NCBI GenBank assembly: GCA_013824165.1
Contig: PNNH01000015.1
Coordinates: forward strand, 1 to 64,000
DNA length: 64,000 bases
DNA from: Methylibium sp.
Lineage (GTDB): Bacteria; Pseudomonadota; Gammaproteobacteria; Burkholderiales; Burkholderiaceae_C
Direction: 5' to 3'
Shown: positions 46,138 to 54,587 of the stretch, piece after piece
Layout of the letters: every line of letters starts with the position of its first letter
Position numbering within the stretch: position 1 is the first letter of the stretch
The notes under the pieces: generated by a model
Told to the model about the DNA's origin: nothing
What the model saw: only the letters and a program-made list of their open reading frames with translations
Database searches by the model: none
Program-made: the position numbers and the translations under genes

Positions 46138-47087
46138 ACAAAGGCCTTGTGCGCGTCAAAGGGGTGGTTGGCACGCCAGTGGCGCGCGATGTCAATGCGG
46201 CGGCAGACCCAGACGCGATCGTGCTTCTCGACATGGTCCAGAAAGCGCTGCAGCGCGCGCATGCGGCCGGGGCGGCCGAGCAGCCGGCAGTGCATGCCGA
46301 TGCTCATCATCTTGGGCGCCTCGTCGCCTTCGGCATAGAGCACGTCGAAGCTGTCGCGCAGGTAGTCGAAAAACTCGTCGCCATGGCTGAAGCCCTGCGG
46401 CAGCGCGAAGCGCATGTCGTTGCAGTCCAGCGTGTAGGGAACGATCAGATGCGGGCTGAGCGCACCATCGCTCTTGCGGACATTCAACCAGAAAGGCAGG
46501 TCGTCGCCGTAGTAGTCGCTGTCGTATTCGAAGCCGCCGTAGTCGGCCACCAGTCGGCGCGTGTTGGGGCTGTCGCGGCCGGTATACCAGCCCGCCGGCC
46601 GCTCGCCGGTCAGGCGCTGGATGATGTCCATGCCGATGTCCATGTGCTGGCGCTCGGTGGCCTCGTCCATGCCCTGGTAGTGGATCCAGCGCCAGCCGTG
46701 GCAGGCGATCTCGTGGTTCAGTTCGACGAAGGCCTGCGTCAGCTCGGGATGGCGCTCCAGGGCCATCGAAACGCCGAACACCGTCAGCGGCAGTGCGCGT
46801 TTCTCGAATTCCTTCAGCAGCCGCCACACTCCCACGCGCGAACCGTATTCGTAGACGCCTTCCATGCTCAAGTGCCGCGCCGGGAAGGCCGGAGGGTTGG
46901 CCATCTCGGACAGGAACTGCTCGGAGCCGGCGTCGCCATGCAGCACCGAGTTCTCGCCGCCTTCTTCGTAGTTCAGCACGAACTGCACCGCGATGCGCGC
47001 CTGGCCGGGCCATTGCGCATGGGGCGGGTGCTCGCCATAGCCGATCAGGTCGCGCGGATAGCGCTTGGGGTGTTGCAGCAGGCTCAT
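46128..47087 (-). CDS. puuE: Metal-independent allantoinase PuuE
   Basis: A 319-residue polysaccharide-deacetylase-fold allantoinase converting (S)-allantoin to allantoate. The typical start YPRDLIGYGEHPPHAQWPGQARIAVQFVLNYEEGGENSVLHGD is followed by FPARHLSMEGVYEYGSRVGVWRLL, NHEIACHGWRWIHYQGM, and GWYTGRDSPNTRRLV. These are strongly diagnostic of PuuE rather than peptidoglycan deacetylases. It overlaps gntR by 4 nt and uraD-allC by 10 nt. Confidence 0.95.
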   Translation of the reverse strand: MSLLQHPKRYPRDLIGYGEHPPHAQWPGQARIAVQFVLNYEEGGENSVLHGDAGSEQFLSEMANPPAFPARHLSMEGVYEYGSRVGVWRLLKEFEKRALPLTVFGVSMALERHPELTQAFVELNHEIACHGWRWIHYQGMDEATERQHMDIGMDIIQRLTGERPAGWYTGRDSPNTRRLVADYGGFEYDSDYYGDDLPFWLNVRKSDGALSPHLIVPYTLDCNDMRFALPQGFSHGDEFFDYLRDSFDVLYAEGDEAPKMMSIGMHCRLLGRPGRMRALQRFLDHVEKHDRVWVCRRIDIARHWRANHPFDAHKAFVWE

Positions 47088-47794
47088 GGGGCGTGGGACT
47101 GCAGCGCAGCCTTCAAGTCGTTGATGCGAGGGTTCAGTCGCAGATTTGCTTCCACATTGCCGAGGTGGCCGTCCAGCAGCTGCTGCGCCGCGACGGGGTT
47201 GCCGGCCTCCAGCGCGTCGACAATTGCCTCATGCTCGGACTGCGATTCGGTGGCCGAGTGACTGCTCTGGTACATCAGCGCAATCAGCGAGCTGCGGGAC
47301 AGCAGATCACCCAGCAGCTGCGCCAGCACTTCGTTGCCCAGCTGCTTGGCCAGCAGCACATGGAAGTCGGCCAGCAGGCGCGTGCGGCCGGGCACATCGG
47401 TCCGTTTGATGGCTTCGCGCTCCTGCTTCAGGTGGCTGCGCAGCTGGCGGAGCTGTGCCGGTGTGATGCGCAAGGCCAGCTCGCCCAGCATGGCCGACTC
47501 AAGCATCTTGCGCACCTCAAACACCTGGCGCGCTTCGTCGACGCTGGGCTGGGCCACGAAGGCGCCGCGCGCCGGCTCCAGCGTGACCAGGCGGTCGCGG
47601 CTGAGCTGGTTCAGCGCCTGGCGCACGAGGGTGCGTGAGCAGGCATAGATGTCGGCCAGTTGTTGTTCGGCCAGCTTGGTTCCCGGCATCAGGCGGCGCT
47701 CGACGATGGCCTGCGTGATCGACTCGGCGATGCGCTGGGTCGTCGTGGCAGGGCTTGTCGTCGCGCTGCGGGTGGCTGCGGGCTTGGCACTCAT
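47084..47794 (-). CDS. GntR-family (FCD/FadR-type) regulator of the urate/allantoin genes
   Basis: A 236-residue regulator with a winged helix-turn-helix (about 18-85; LAEQQLADIYACSRTLVRQALNQLSRDRLVTLEPARGAFVA) and an FCD ligand domain with the expected metal-binding Asp/His positions (DFHVLLAKQLGNEV; SEHEAIVDALEAGN; QQLLDGHLGNVE). It heads the puuE operon and diverges from uraH. A 14-bp perfect palindrome just upstream of its start is repeated before puuD, suggesting that it binds both. The ligand is probably a purine-breakdown intermediate (inferred). Confidence 0.9.
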   Translation of the reverse strand: MSAKPAATRSATTSPATTTQRIAESITQAIVERRLMPGTKLAEQQLADIYACSRTLVRQALNQLSRDRLVTLEPARGAFVAQPSVDEARQVFEVRKMLESAMLGELALRITPAQLRQLRSHLKQEREAIKRTDVPGRTRLLADFHVLLAKQLGNEVLAQLLGDLLSRSSLIALMYQSSHSATESQSEHEAIVDALEAGNPVAAQQLLDGHLGNVEANLRLNPRINDLKAALQSHAP

Positions 47795-47800
47795 TGTGTT

Positions 47801-47820
47801 CCGAAGTGTATACACTTTGG
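47801..47820. promoter_or_regulatory. GntR operator in the gntR/uraH divergent promoter
   Basis: The perfect palindrome AAGTGTATACACTT (47804-47817) is extended by CC and GG at the ends. It lies 10 nt before the gntR start and 30 nt before uraH. A near copy (AACTGTATACACTT, plus matching flank TTGxCCCTA) precedes puuD, so this is a candidate shared operator that may overlap the -10 region (TATACA). Confidence 0.75.
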
Positions 47821-47849
47821 CCCTAAACCTGGAAGCAAGGATGCAATCG

Positions 47850-48203
47850 ATGGGCAAGCTCACCACCCATGTGCTGGACACCATGCACGGCAGCCCGGCC
47901 GCCGGCATGGCCGTGCGCCTGTATCGCCTGGGCGGCGCCGAGCCCGAACTGCTGAAGGCGCTGGCGCTCAACCACGATGGCCGCGCCGACGCCCCGCTGC
48001 TGGAAGGCGCGGCGCTGGTGCCGGGCCGCTATCGCCTGGTCTTCGCGGTGGCCGACTACTTCAAGGCGCGCGACGTGCAGTTGCCCGAGCCGGCCTTCCT
48101 TGACGAGGTGCCGCTGGACTTCGGCCTGGCCGATGCCGGCTCGCACTACCACGTGCCGCTGCTGGCCAGCCCCTGGAGCTATTCGACCTACCGTGGCAGC
48201 TGA
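47850..48203 (+). CDS. uraH: 5-hydroxyisourate hydrolase (transthyretin-related)
   Basis: A 117-residue HIUase, the second step of urate degradation (5-hydroxyisourate to OHCU). It begins GKLTTHVLDTMHGSPAAGMAVRLYRL, the standard TRP start with the catalytic His, and ends with the signature tetrapeptide YRGS. The ATG at 47850 is preferred (AAGGA 8 nt upstream); ATG 47841 is an alternative. It overlaps the following xdhC by 11 nt and diverges from gntR over a shared operator. Confidence 0.95.
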   Translation: MGKLTTHVLDTMHGSPAAGMAVRLYRLGGAEPELLKALALNHDGRADAPLLEGAALVPGRYRLVFAVADYFKARDVQLPEPAFLDEVPLDFGLADAGSHYHVPLLASPWSYSTYRGS

Positions 48204-49014
48204 ACTCGCCGCACTGCGCCAACTGCTGCTGCATGAGCCCGCGATACTGGTGCGGGTGTACGCCGTGCAGGGCAGCGGGCCGCGCGAGGTCGGCGCCTGG
48301 ATGGCGGTCGGCGGGGCCGAGCTGATCGGCACCATCGGCGGCGGCCGGCTGGAGTTCGACGCCATCGCGCAGGCGCAGGCCCTGCTGCTGCTGCCGGCCG
48401 CTAAGCCCATGCACCTGCAGCGCTACCCGCTCGGCCCCAGCCTGGGCCAGTGCTGTGGCGGCGTGGTGACGCTGAGCTTTGAGCGCCTGGGCGTCAGCGA
48501 CCTGGCCGGGCTGGATGCGCGACTGCAGCCCGCGCAGCCTGCCCTGCCGGTGGCCCTGTTCGGCGGTGGCCATGTGGGCCGCGCTATCGTGCGCCAACTC
48601 GCCGCGCTGCCCGCCAGCGTGCAGTGGTTCGACAGCCGCGACGAAATCTTTCCTGAAGGTCTGCCGCCCTCGGTGCGGGCCGAGCATTCCGATCCGGTGC
48701 AGGCCGCCGTGCGCGATGTCGTGCCCGGCGCCCATGTGCTGATCATGAGCTTCAGCCATGCCGAAGATCTGGACGTGCTGGCGGCCTGCCTGTTACGCCA
48801 GCGTGAGAAGGGCGATCTTGCCTTCATCGGCATGATCGGCAGCAAGAGCAAATGGGCGGTGTTCCGGCATCGGCTGGAGGCGCGCGGGTTCTCGGCGCAG
48901 GAGCTTGCGGGTGTTAGCTGCCCGATCGGCCTGCCGGGGATCACGGGCAAGCAGCCCGAAGTTATTGCGCTGGCCGTGGCGGCGCAGCTGCTGCAGGCCT
49001 GGCCCGCGGGCTGA
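48193..49014 (+). CDS. xdhC: Xanthine dehydrogenase accessory protein XdhC
   Basis: A 273-residue XdhC/CoxI protein that binds, sulfurates and inserts the molybdenum cofactor into xanthine dehydrogenase. The N-terminal domain contains the Cys motif LGQCCGGVVTLSFE, and the Rossmann domain starts VALFGGGHVGRAIVRQLAALP. Later come FIGMIGSKSKWAVFRHRLEARG and CPIGLPGITGKQPEVIALAVAAQLL. The GTG start at 48193 lies inside the end of uraH. The xdhA and xdhB genes are not in this window. Confidence 0.93.
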   Translation: MAAELAALRQLLLHEPAILVRVYAVQGSGPREVGAWMAVGGAELIGTIGGGRLEFDAIAQAQALLLLPAAKPMHLQRYPLGPSLGQCCGGVVTLSFERLGVSDLAGLDARLQPAQPALPVALFGGGHVGRAIVRQLAALPASVQWFDSRDEIFPEGLPPSVRAEHSDPVQAAVRDVVPGAHVLIMSFSHAEDLDVLAACLLRQREKGDLAFIGMIGSKSKWAVFRHRLEARGFSAQELAGVSCPIGLPGITGKQPEVIALAVAAQLLQAWPAG

Positions 49015-49034
49015 ACGCTGTCGTTCGGCTGGTT

Positions 49035-50228
49035 TCAGCCCAGCCAACGTTTCAATTGCTCGGCCACCTGCGGGCTGCTCAACAGGTCCAGATGGTTGAG
49101 CTCCCAGCCCTGCCATTGGCGCTCGGGCGCGAACTGCAGGCAGCGCTCAGCATCGGCGTGCCGGCCCAACGCGCTGTCCAGCGGCACCAGGCCGTCGCCT
49201 AGTAGCTTGTCCTTCAGGTCGCCGTTGCGCCGCCCGGTGCTGGCGGCCAGCGCATAGCAACGCGGGCCGGCGGGCAACGGCACCGGCTGCGGCCGATGCG
49301 GGCCGTGGGCGAAGCGGTCGCGGCCCACCCAGTCTTCGTCCAGCAGGCTGCCGTGGCGCAGATCGGTGATGCCGGCGCTGCGCAGCTTGCCCAGGCGCGC
49401 CAGCGGCGCCGCATAGGGTGCAGCGCCGAGCAGCAGCGTCACCCAGTTTCCGGCGCGCTCCAGCGGCGCGCCATGGTGCGGCGTGCCGAGAAACACCAGG
49501 TCGTCGACCCGCTCCACCCAGCTCTGGCCCAGGGACGCACCCTGGTGCATCGCGCTGCGCATCAACAGTCCGCCCATGCTGTGGCCCAGCAGCACCAGGC
49601 GCTCGACGGGCTGCGGCCAGGCGTCCAGCAGTTGTTCCAGCGTGTGCGCGAAGGCGTGGCCGTTCAGCGAAATGTGCTGGCCGCTGTTGTAGTGCAGATA
49701 GAGCGGCGTGTAGCCCAGCGATTCGGCCAGCATCTGGCCATGGTCGTGGCCGGCGCGGCGCCATTGCAGATCGTTCATGCACAGGCCGTGCAGCAGCACC
49801 AGCAGGCGGCCGCCGCGGGCCTGCGGGTCGGCGGCCAGTGCGGCGCGTTCCAGCGGCAGCACGCGGCCGGCGTGGCGCAGCGTCATCGGGATGGCCAGCG
49901 GATTCGCGCTGGCGGCCAGATAGTCGCCCATCACGCCGTTGAGCGCCGCCACCACGGCCTCGCGCTCGGCACTGGCATGGGTCGCATCGGTGGCCAGGGC
50001 GGGCTGCAGCAGCGCCAGCAAGGCCTCCAGGCTGCCGCCGACCAGGCGTGTGACACCTCGGATGCTCTTGTAGACCAGGCCCGCGATGCCACTGGTGCGG
50101 CCATCGGGCGCGCGCACGACGCCGGCATGCATGGCTTCGACCAGATCGGCCAGCGCGGTGGTGGCATCGGTGGCCAGGCGGGTGGCGCCGCGCAGGTCCG
50201 AGGTCTTGAGGGTAGGGCGTCGGCTCAT
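49035..50228 (-). CDS. Alpha/beta hydrolase (lipase/esterase-like)
   Basis: A 397-residue cytosolic protein without an evident signal peptide. A helical N-terminal extension of about 140 residues precedes an alpha/beta hydrolase fold with LVLLHGLCMND (oxyanion HG), nucleophile LLGHSMGGLLMRSAM (GxSxG), FLGTPHHGAPLERAGN and a C-terminal His in WELNHLDLLSSPQV. The layout resembles PGAP1/lipase-class hydrolases seen in Burkholderiales; the substrate is unknown. It converges on xdhC. Confidence 0.83.
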   Translation of the reverse strand: MSRRPTLKTSDLRGATRLATDATTALADLVEAMHAGVVRAPDGRTSGIAGLVYKSIRGVTRLVGGSLEALLALLQPALATDATHASAEREAVVAALNGVMGDYLAASANPLAIPMTLRHAGRVLPLERAALAADPQARGGRLLVLLHGLCMNDLQWRRAGHDHGQMLAESLGYTPLYLHYNSGQHISLNGHAFAHTLEQLLDAWPQPVERLVLLGHSMGGLLMRSAMHQGASLGQSWVERVDDLVFLGTPHHGAPLERAGNWVTLLLGAAPYAAPLARLGKLRSAGITDLRHGSLLDEDWVGRDRFAHGPHRPQPVPLPAGPRCYALAASTGRRNGDLKDKLLGDGLVPLDSALGRHADAERCLQFAPERQWQGWELNHLDLLSSPQVAEQLKRWLG

Positions 50229-50346
50229 GGGCTCAGTATGCGGCCGCGGAGCGTTCGCGGGCTGATCTGCGCCAAACCCGAGTGCCGGCAGGCTGGCCCG
50301 CCAGGCTGCAGAATCGGGCGAGCCCTGCTTTCTTTACGGACCCGAC

Positions 50347-51057
50347 ATGACCGATCTTTCCGCGTTTCCCATCACCCGCAAATGGCCCGCCCAGCATCCC
50401 GAGAGCCTGCAGCTCTATTCGCTGCCCACGCCCAATGGCGTCAAGGTGTCCATCATGCTGGAAGAGATTGGCCTGCCTTACGAGCCGCATCTGGTGCGCT
50501 TCGACCAGAACGACCAGCTTTCGCCCGAGTTCCTGTCACTGAACCCGAACAACAAGATCCCGGCCATCCTCGACCCGAATGGCCCGGGCGGGAAGCCTTT
50601 CGCACTGTTCGAATCCGGCGCCATCCTGGTCTATCTGGCCGAGAAAACCGGCCAGCTGCTGCCCGCCGACCCGGCGGCGCGCTACGAGACGCTGCAGTGG
50701 CTGATGTTCCAGATGGGCGGCGTCGGCCCGATGTTCGGCCAGCTCGGCTTCTTCCACAAATTTGCCGGCAAGGACTATGAGGACAAGCGCCCGCGCGACC
50801 GCTATGTGGCCGAGTCACGCCGCCTGCTGGGCGTGCTGAACCAACGCCTGGCCGGCCGCGAGTGGATCATGGGCAGCGAGTACACGATTGCCGATATTGC
50901 GATCTTCCCCTGGGTCAACAACCTGCTGAACCACTATGAAGCCGGCGCGCTGGTGGGGATCGAGGATTTCGCCGAGGTGCAGCGCGCGCTGGCCGCCTTC
51001 AAGGCCAGGCCGGCGGTGCAGCGCGGCCTGACGATCCCGGCGCGGCCAGCGACCTGA
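50347..51057 (+). CDS. Glutathione S-transferase family protein (YfcG/YghU-like)
   Basis: A 236-residue GST-like protein. The thioredoxin-like N-domain has LQLYSLPTPNGVKVSIMLEEIGLPYEPHLV, where Thr/Asn near the strand-helix turn take the catalytic position as in YfcG/Ure2-like enzymes, and LNPNNKIPAILDPNG and LFESGAILVYLAEK bind glutathione. The helical C-domain includes SEYTIADIAIFPWVNNL. These nu-class proteins act as disulfide-bond oxidoreductases with glutathione. It is probably monocistronic. Confidence 0.93.
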   Translation: MTDLSAFPITRKWPAQHPESLQLYSLPTPNGVKVSIMLEEIGLPYEPHLVRFDQNDQLSPEFLSLNPNNKIPAILDPNGPGGKPFALFESGAILVYLAEKTGQLLPADPAARYETLQWLMFQMGGVGPMFGQLGFFHKFAGKDYEDKRPRDRYVAESRRLLGVLNQRLAGREWIMGSEYTIADIAIFPWVNNLLNHYEAGALVGIEDFAEVQRALAAFKARPAVQRGLTIPARPAT

Positions 51058-51119
51058 GCGCGGTCTTGGCGCGCGGCGGCTGGCCACGCCGGCGCGCCGC
51101 CCCCGTTCGCTGCCGCCGC

Positions 51120-51515
51120 TCAGATGGCTGCCAGCGCTTGCTCCAGCTTCTGCCGCACCTCTTTGGACAGCGCATGCACCTCGGGCTTGTCGACCATCTG
51201 CATGATGGCGTTCGGGTCCATCATCTCGACGTACACGCTGCCGCCGGCGTCCTGACGCACCACCACATTGCAGGGCAGCAACGCGCCGATCTGCGGTTCG
51301 GCCGCGATGGCGCGGCTGGCGAAGCCCGGGTTGCAGGCGCCCAGGATGCGGTAGGGCGGCATGTCCAGATCGATCTTCTTCTTCATCGTGGCCTGCACAT
51401 CGATCTCGGTCAGGATGCCGAAGCCGACCTTGGCCAGTTCCTCGGTGATGCGCTTGTGCGCCTCGTCGAAGGGCATTGAAACGGTCTTGCCAAAAACATA
51501 GCTGCTGTTGCTCAT
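51120..51515 (-). CDS. DUF302 domain protein
   Basis: A 131-residue protein with the DUF302 core: FDEAHKRITEELAKVGFGILTEIDVQATMKKK, YRILGACNPGFASRAIAAEPQIGALLPCNVVV and VYVEMMDPNAIMQMV. Two conserved cysteines (GACNP and LLPCNV) are present. Many DUF302 proteins are linked to sulfur oxidation or rhodanese genes, and here it lies 28 nt downstream of a secreted rhodanese. The start at 51515 has AGGAGAA upstream. No signal peptide. Biochemical function is not established. Confidence 0.9.
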   Translation of the reverse strand: MSNSSYVFGKTVSMPFDEAHKRITEELAKVGFGILTEIDVQATMKKKIDLDMPPYRILGACNPGFASRAIAAEPQIGALLPCNVVVRQDAGGSVYVEMMDPNAIMQMVDKPEVHALSKEVRQKLEQALAAI

Positions 51516-51543
51516 GCGGTTCTCCTGGGTGTGAGGGCTGGGT

Positions 51544-51996
51544 TCACTTGCCGGCGCCGCGCGCCTGTGCGGCTTTCCACTCGCCATAGCCGCCGTGCAG
51601 GATACGCACGTTCTCGAAGCCGGCCATGCGCAATGCCATCGCCACCTGCCCCGAGAAGGAGCCGGTGTTGCAATAGGCGAGGATGGTCTTGTCCTTAGGT
51701 AGCTTGGCACGCTCGGCGAAGACGCGGCGCCATTCGATGTTGACCGCGCCAGGAATATGGCCCTTGGCGAACTGGCCGGCATCGCGCACGTCCAGCACCA
51801 TCAACTTGGCCCAGTCGCCGGCCGGGATCTGCTCGGTGGTGAGGGTGCCGCTGCCGTAGTCGCTGAAGTCGAAGTAGGACTCCAGCGCTTCGACGGTGGC
51901 CTTGTCGGTCTGGGCGCTGGCGCTTGGCGGGCTGAGCGCGGCGGCGGCGGCCAGCAGCAGGCTGGCCAGGGTGGCGCGGCGGGCGGTGGTGGTCAT
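51544..51996 (-). CDS. Periplasmic rhodanese-like sulfurtransferase
   Basis: A 150-residue protein with a signal peptide (ends PSASA-Q) and a single rhodanese domain: LMVLDVRDAGQFAKGHIPGAVNIEWRRV, and the active-site loop YCNTGSFSG with Cys109. It should transfer sulfane sulfur (thiosulfate, persulfides) in the periplasm. The start at 51996 follows AGGAGCA. It is the first gene of a rhodanese-DUF302 pair with an ATTC-N8-GAAT inverted repeat upstream, and it diverges from puuD. Confidence 0.9.
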   Translation of the reverse strand: MTTTARRATLASLLLAAAAALSPPSASAQTDKATVEALESYFDFSDYGSGTLTTEQIPAGDWAKLMVLDVRDAGQFAKGHIPGAVNIEWRRVFAERAKLPKDKTILAYCNTGSFSGQVAMALRMAGFENVRILHGGYGEWKAAQARGAGK

Positions 51997-52043
51997 CGGT
52001 GCTCCTGTCTCTTGGGGCGGTGGTGATGCATTCGAATTTGAAT

Positions 52044-52059
52044 ATTCGCAACCACGAAT
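52044..52059. promoter_or_regulatory. ATTC-N8-GAAT operator (SqrR/BigR-type) before the rhodanese gene
   Basis: ATTC (52044-52047), eight bases, GAAT (52056-52059), extended to ATATTCG/CGAATAT arms. A further ATTC-N6-GAAT overlaps on the left (52030-52043). As I recall it, ATTC-N8-GAAT is the binding consensus reported for the persulfide-responsive ArsR-type repressor SqrR. It lies 48 nt before the rhodanese start. Use in this organism is inferred. Confidence 0.58.
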
Positions 52060-52114
52060 ATACAGGAGCCGCCAACTGATCGGCACAGCGCGCTGGTGGC
52101 GAATCTGTCTGCAA

Positions 52115-52134
52115 AACTGTATACACTTTGCCCC
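52115..52134 (+). promoter_or_regulatory. Second copy of the GntR operator, upstream of puuD
   Basis: AACTGTATACACTTTGCCCC matches the gntR/uraH site (AAGTGTATACACTTTGGCCC) except for two positions, around the palindromic core TGTATACA (52118-52125). It lies about 105 nt before the puuD start. Confidence 0.7.
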
Positions 52135-52234
52135 TACGTCGCCGCGGCGCCCGGGTCTTTTGGCCCGGATCAGCGCGACGCTTTCCGGCTTACAGCGCCC
52201 GCAGTGGTGAGCCGGCTCTTTCGAATGCATTCCG

Positions 52235-53428
52235 ATGGAAAGCTATCTGCTCGACTGGGCCAATCTGCTGCTGCGCTGGCTGCATGTGATCGTGGGCATC
52301 GCCTGGATTGGCGCCTCCTTCTACTTCGTCTGGCTGGACAACCACCTGCACAAGCCCGAGGCTGAGGATCTGAAGGCCAAGGGCGTGGACGGCGAGCTGT
52401 GGGCGGTGCACGGTGGCGGCTTCTACAACCCGCAGAAGTACATGGTGGCGCCGCGCAACTTGCCGCAGGACCTGCACTGGTTCTACTGGGAGAGCTACTG
52501 GACCTGGATGAGCGGCTTTGCGCTGTTCGTCGTGCTCTACCTTTTCAATGCCGACACCTTTCTGATCGACAAGCGGGTCTATGACTGGGGCGGCTCCACG
52601 ACCGCGGCCATCGCGGCGGCGCTAGGCTTTCTGGCGCTGCCCTGGCTGGTCTATGACCAGATCTGCCGCCGCTTTGGCCATGCCAGGGATGGAAGCATCG
52701 GCAACGACGGCCGTGTGCTGGCACTGATCGCCGCCTTCATCGTGCTGATGAGCTGGGCCGCGACGCAGTTGTTCGCCGGCCGCGCCGCTTGGCTGATCGT
52801 CGGCGCCAGCATCGCCACGATGATGAGCGCCAATGTCTTCTTCTGGATCATCCCCGGCCAGAAGCAGGTGATCGCCGATATGCGCGCAGGCCGCACGCCC
52901 GACCCGCTGCATGGCCAACGCGGCAAGCAGCGTAGCGTGCACAACACCTACTTCACGTTGCCGGTACTGGTGACCATGCTCAGCAACCACTACGGCTTTC
53001 TCTACAGCCATGCGCAGAGCTGGCTGGTGCTGGTGCTGCTGATGCTGGCCGGCGCGCTGGTGCGGACCTGGTTCGTCAAGCGCCATAAGGGCGTCAACGC
53101 CTGGCCCCTGCTGGTGGCGGTGGCGGTGCTGCTGGCTGGCCTGATCGTCTGGCTGGCGCCGGCAGCCAAGCCTGCTGCGCCTGCTGCGGCACCAGTGCCC
53201 ACGCTGGCCCAGGTGCAGGCCGTCGTCGAGCAGCGCTGCGTGATGTGCCACAACGCCGATCTGGCGCAGAAGGGCATGCAGCTGCACACGCCGGCCCTGA
53301 TCGAGCAGCATGCGCAGGCGGTCTACCAGCAGACGGTGCTGCTGAAGCTGATGCCGCTGAACAATGCCACCGGCATCACGGACGAGGAACGGACGCTGCT
53401 CAAGCGCTGGTTCGAGGCCCGACGCTGA
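52235..53428 (+). CDS. puuD: Urate hydroxylase PuuD (membrane urate oxidase with cytochrome c domain)
   Basis: A 397-residue inner-membrane protein. The N-terminal about 300 residues hold several helices with NLLLRWLHVIVGIAWIGASFYFVWLDNHL and WFYWESYWTWMSGFALFVVLYL, typical of PuuD. The C-terminal domain after an Ala/Pro-rich linker carries one heme-c motif CVMCH (about residue 335) and the Met-ligand region LKLMPLNN. PuuD oxidises urate to 5-hydroxyisourate and passes electrons to the respiratory chain, replacing soluble uricase. The product is the UraH substrate. It shares an operator with gntR/uraH. Confidence 0.93.
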   Translation: MESYLLDWANLLLRWLHVIVGIAWIGASFYFVWLDNHLHKPEAEDLKAKGVDGELWAVHGGGFYNPQKYMVAPRNLPQDLHWFYWESYWTWMSGFALFVVLYLFNADTFLIDKRVYDWGGSTTAAIAAALGFLALPWLVYDQICRRFGHARDGSIGNDGRVLALIAAFIVLMSWAATQLFAGRAAWLIVGASIATMMSANVFFWIIPGQKQVIADMRAGRTPDPLHGQRGKQRSVHNTYFTLPVLVTMLSNHYGFLYSHAQSWLVLVLLMLAGALVRTWFVKRHKGVNAWPLLVAVAVLLAGLIVWLAPAAKPAAPAAAPVPTLAQVQAVVEQRCVMCHNADLAQKGMQLHTPALIEQHAQAVYQQTVLLKLMPLNNATGITDEERTLLKRWFEARR

Positions 53429-53628
53429 CGCTGGGCCGCGATGTCCGGGTTGCCTTCACCGGTCAGCGGCTGACCCGGCCATGGTCCGCAGTGTTTGCCC
53501 CGTATGCGTACACTCAGAGTTATCTTGCCGGATGCGCTAATCGGCGCCGCTTCCGCGCTGCCACTGCTTTCGCTCGCGCGGGCGGCAGGTGTTCAAGGGC
53601 TGGCGACGGTGAGGGGAGGAAAAGGCGC

Positions 53629-54564
53629 ATGGTGAACTCTGAAGAGCGGGCGGGAACCGTCAAAGCACGGGTGTCGGACCTACTTTGCGGCCGGTGCGTG
53701 CTGGCCGCATGTCTGGCGGCCAGCGCCTTCGCGACTTCGGTGGTGGCCGCCGAGACCACGGCCCCGCAGGACTGCGAACTGCCGACTCCGATCCAGGTCT
53801 CCGGGCTGCCGAAGCAGCGCCTGGTGCTGATTGGCGAGATCCATGGCACGCAGGAGACGCCGGCGCTGCTGGCAACTTGGGCCTGCCATCTGAGCAGGCT
53901 GAGCGGCGAAAAGGGCGCAGGCGTTCTGGTGGCTCTGGAGATACCGGTCGACGAACAGGAGCGCCTCGATGCCTTCATGCGCAGCCCGGGTGCTGCTGGA
54001 GACCGGGCCGACTTGCTGCAGGGCCGATTCTGGCAACGGCCGGCGCGCATGCAGGATGGCCGAAGCAGCCTGGCCCAGTTGCAGCTCATCGAGCGCTTGC
54101 GCGCGCTGCGCGCCGGTGGCGCGGATCTGGTGCTTCGTGCCATAGACGTGACGGAGGTCACCAGCATGCCGCGCGATGCAGGGATGGCTGCAAATCTCCG
54201 CCGTGCGATGGCGGCGCACCCGACACACCAGGCACTCGGCCTGTTCGGCAATGTGCACGTCGCCTTGCAGCGTGGTTCGTCTTGGGATGCAGAGTACGAG
54301 TCTTTGGGCTATCTGCTCCAGGCGGAGGGTGCCCGCGCAGTTTTTGTCACCGGCGAGTGGGGCACCACTTGGAATTGCCGGCGCGACAACCGGGCGGCCG
54401 AGCCGGTGCTAGTTTGCGGCTCAAGTCGATTCGGCAGGTCGAACGACACGGCCGTGGCTCAGCTGCAAACCGGCGACCCGCGCTACAGCGCCACCTGGAT
54501 GCTGCCGCGCCTGACGGCTTCCCCGCCGGCACGCGGAGGCGAAACGGCTGCGCAGCCCGACTGA
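53629..54564 (+). CDS. Secreted ChaN/TIKI-superfamily-like protein
   Basis: A 311-residue protein with an N-terminal hydrophobic leader (VLAACLAASAFATSVVAAE). The core has LVLIGEIHGTQETPALLATW near the start and LGLFGNVHVAL later, the Glu/His-containing motifs of the ChaN/TraB/EreA-like haem-binding or hydrolase superfamily. The C-terminus contains two Cys (WNCRRD, LVCGSS). The start at 53629 follows GGGAGGA. Specific function is unknown. It stands alone between puuD and the convergent ParB-like gene. Confidence 0.68.
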   Translation: MVNSEERAGTVKARVSDLLCGRCVLAACLAASAFATSVVAAETTAPQDCELPTPIQVSGLPKQRLVLIGEIHGTQETPALLATWACHLSRLSGEKGAGVLVALEIPVDEQERLDAFMRSPGAAGDRADLLQGRFWQRPARMQDGRSSLAQLQLIERLRALRAGGADLVLRAIDVTEVTSMPRDAGMAANLRRAMAAHPTHQALGLFGNVHVALQRGSSWDAEYESLGYLLQAEGARAVFVTGEWGTTWNCRRDNRAAEPVLVCGSSRFGRSNDTAVAQLQTGDPRYSATWMLPRLTASPPARGGETAAQPD

Positions 54565-54587
54565 GGGCGCAGCCCAGAGTCGTCGCT

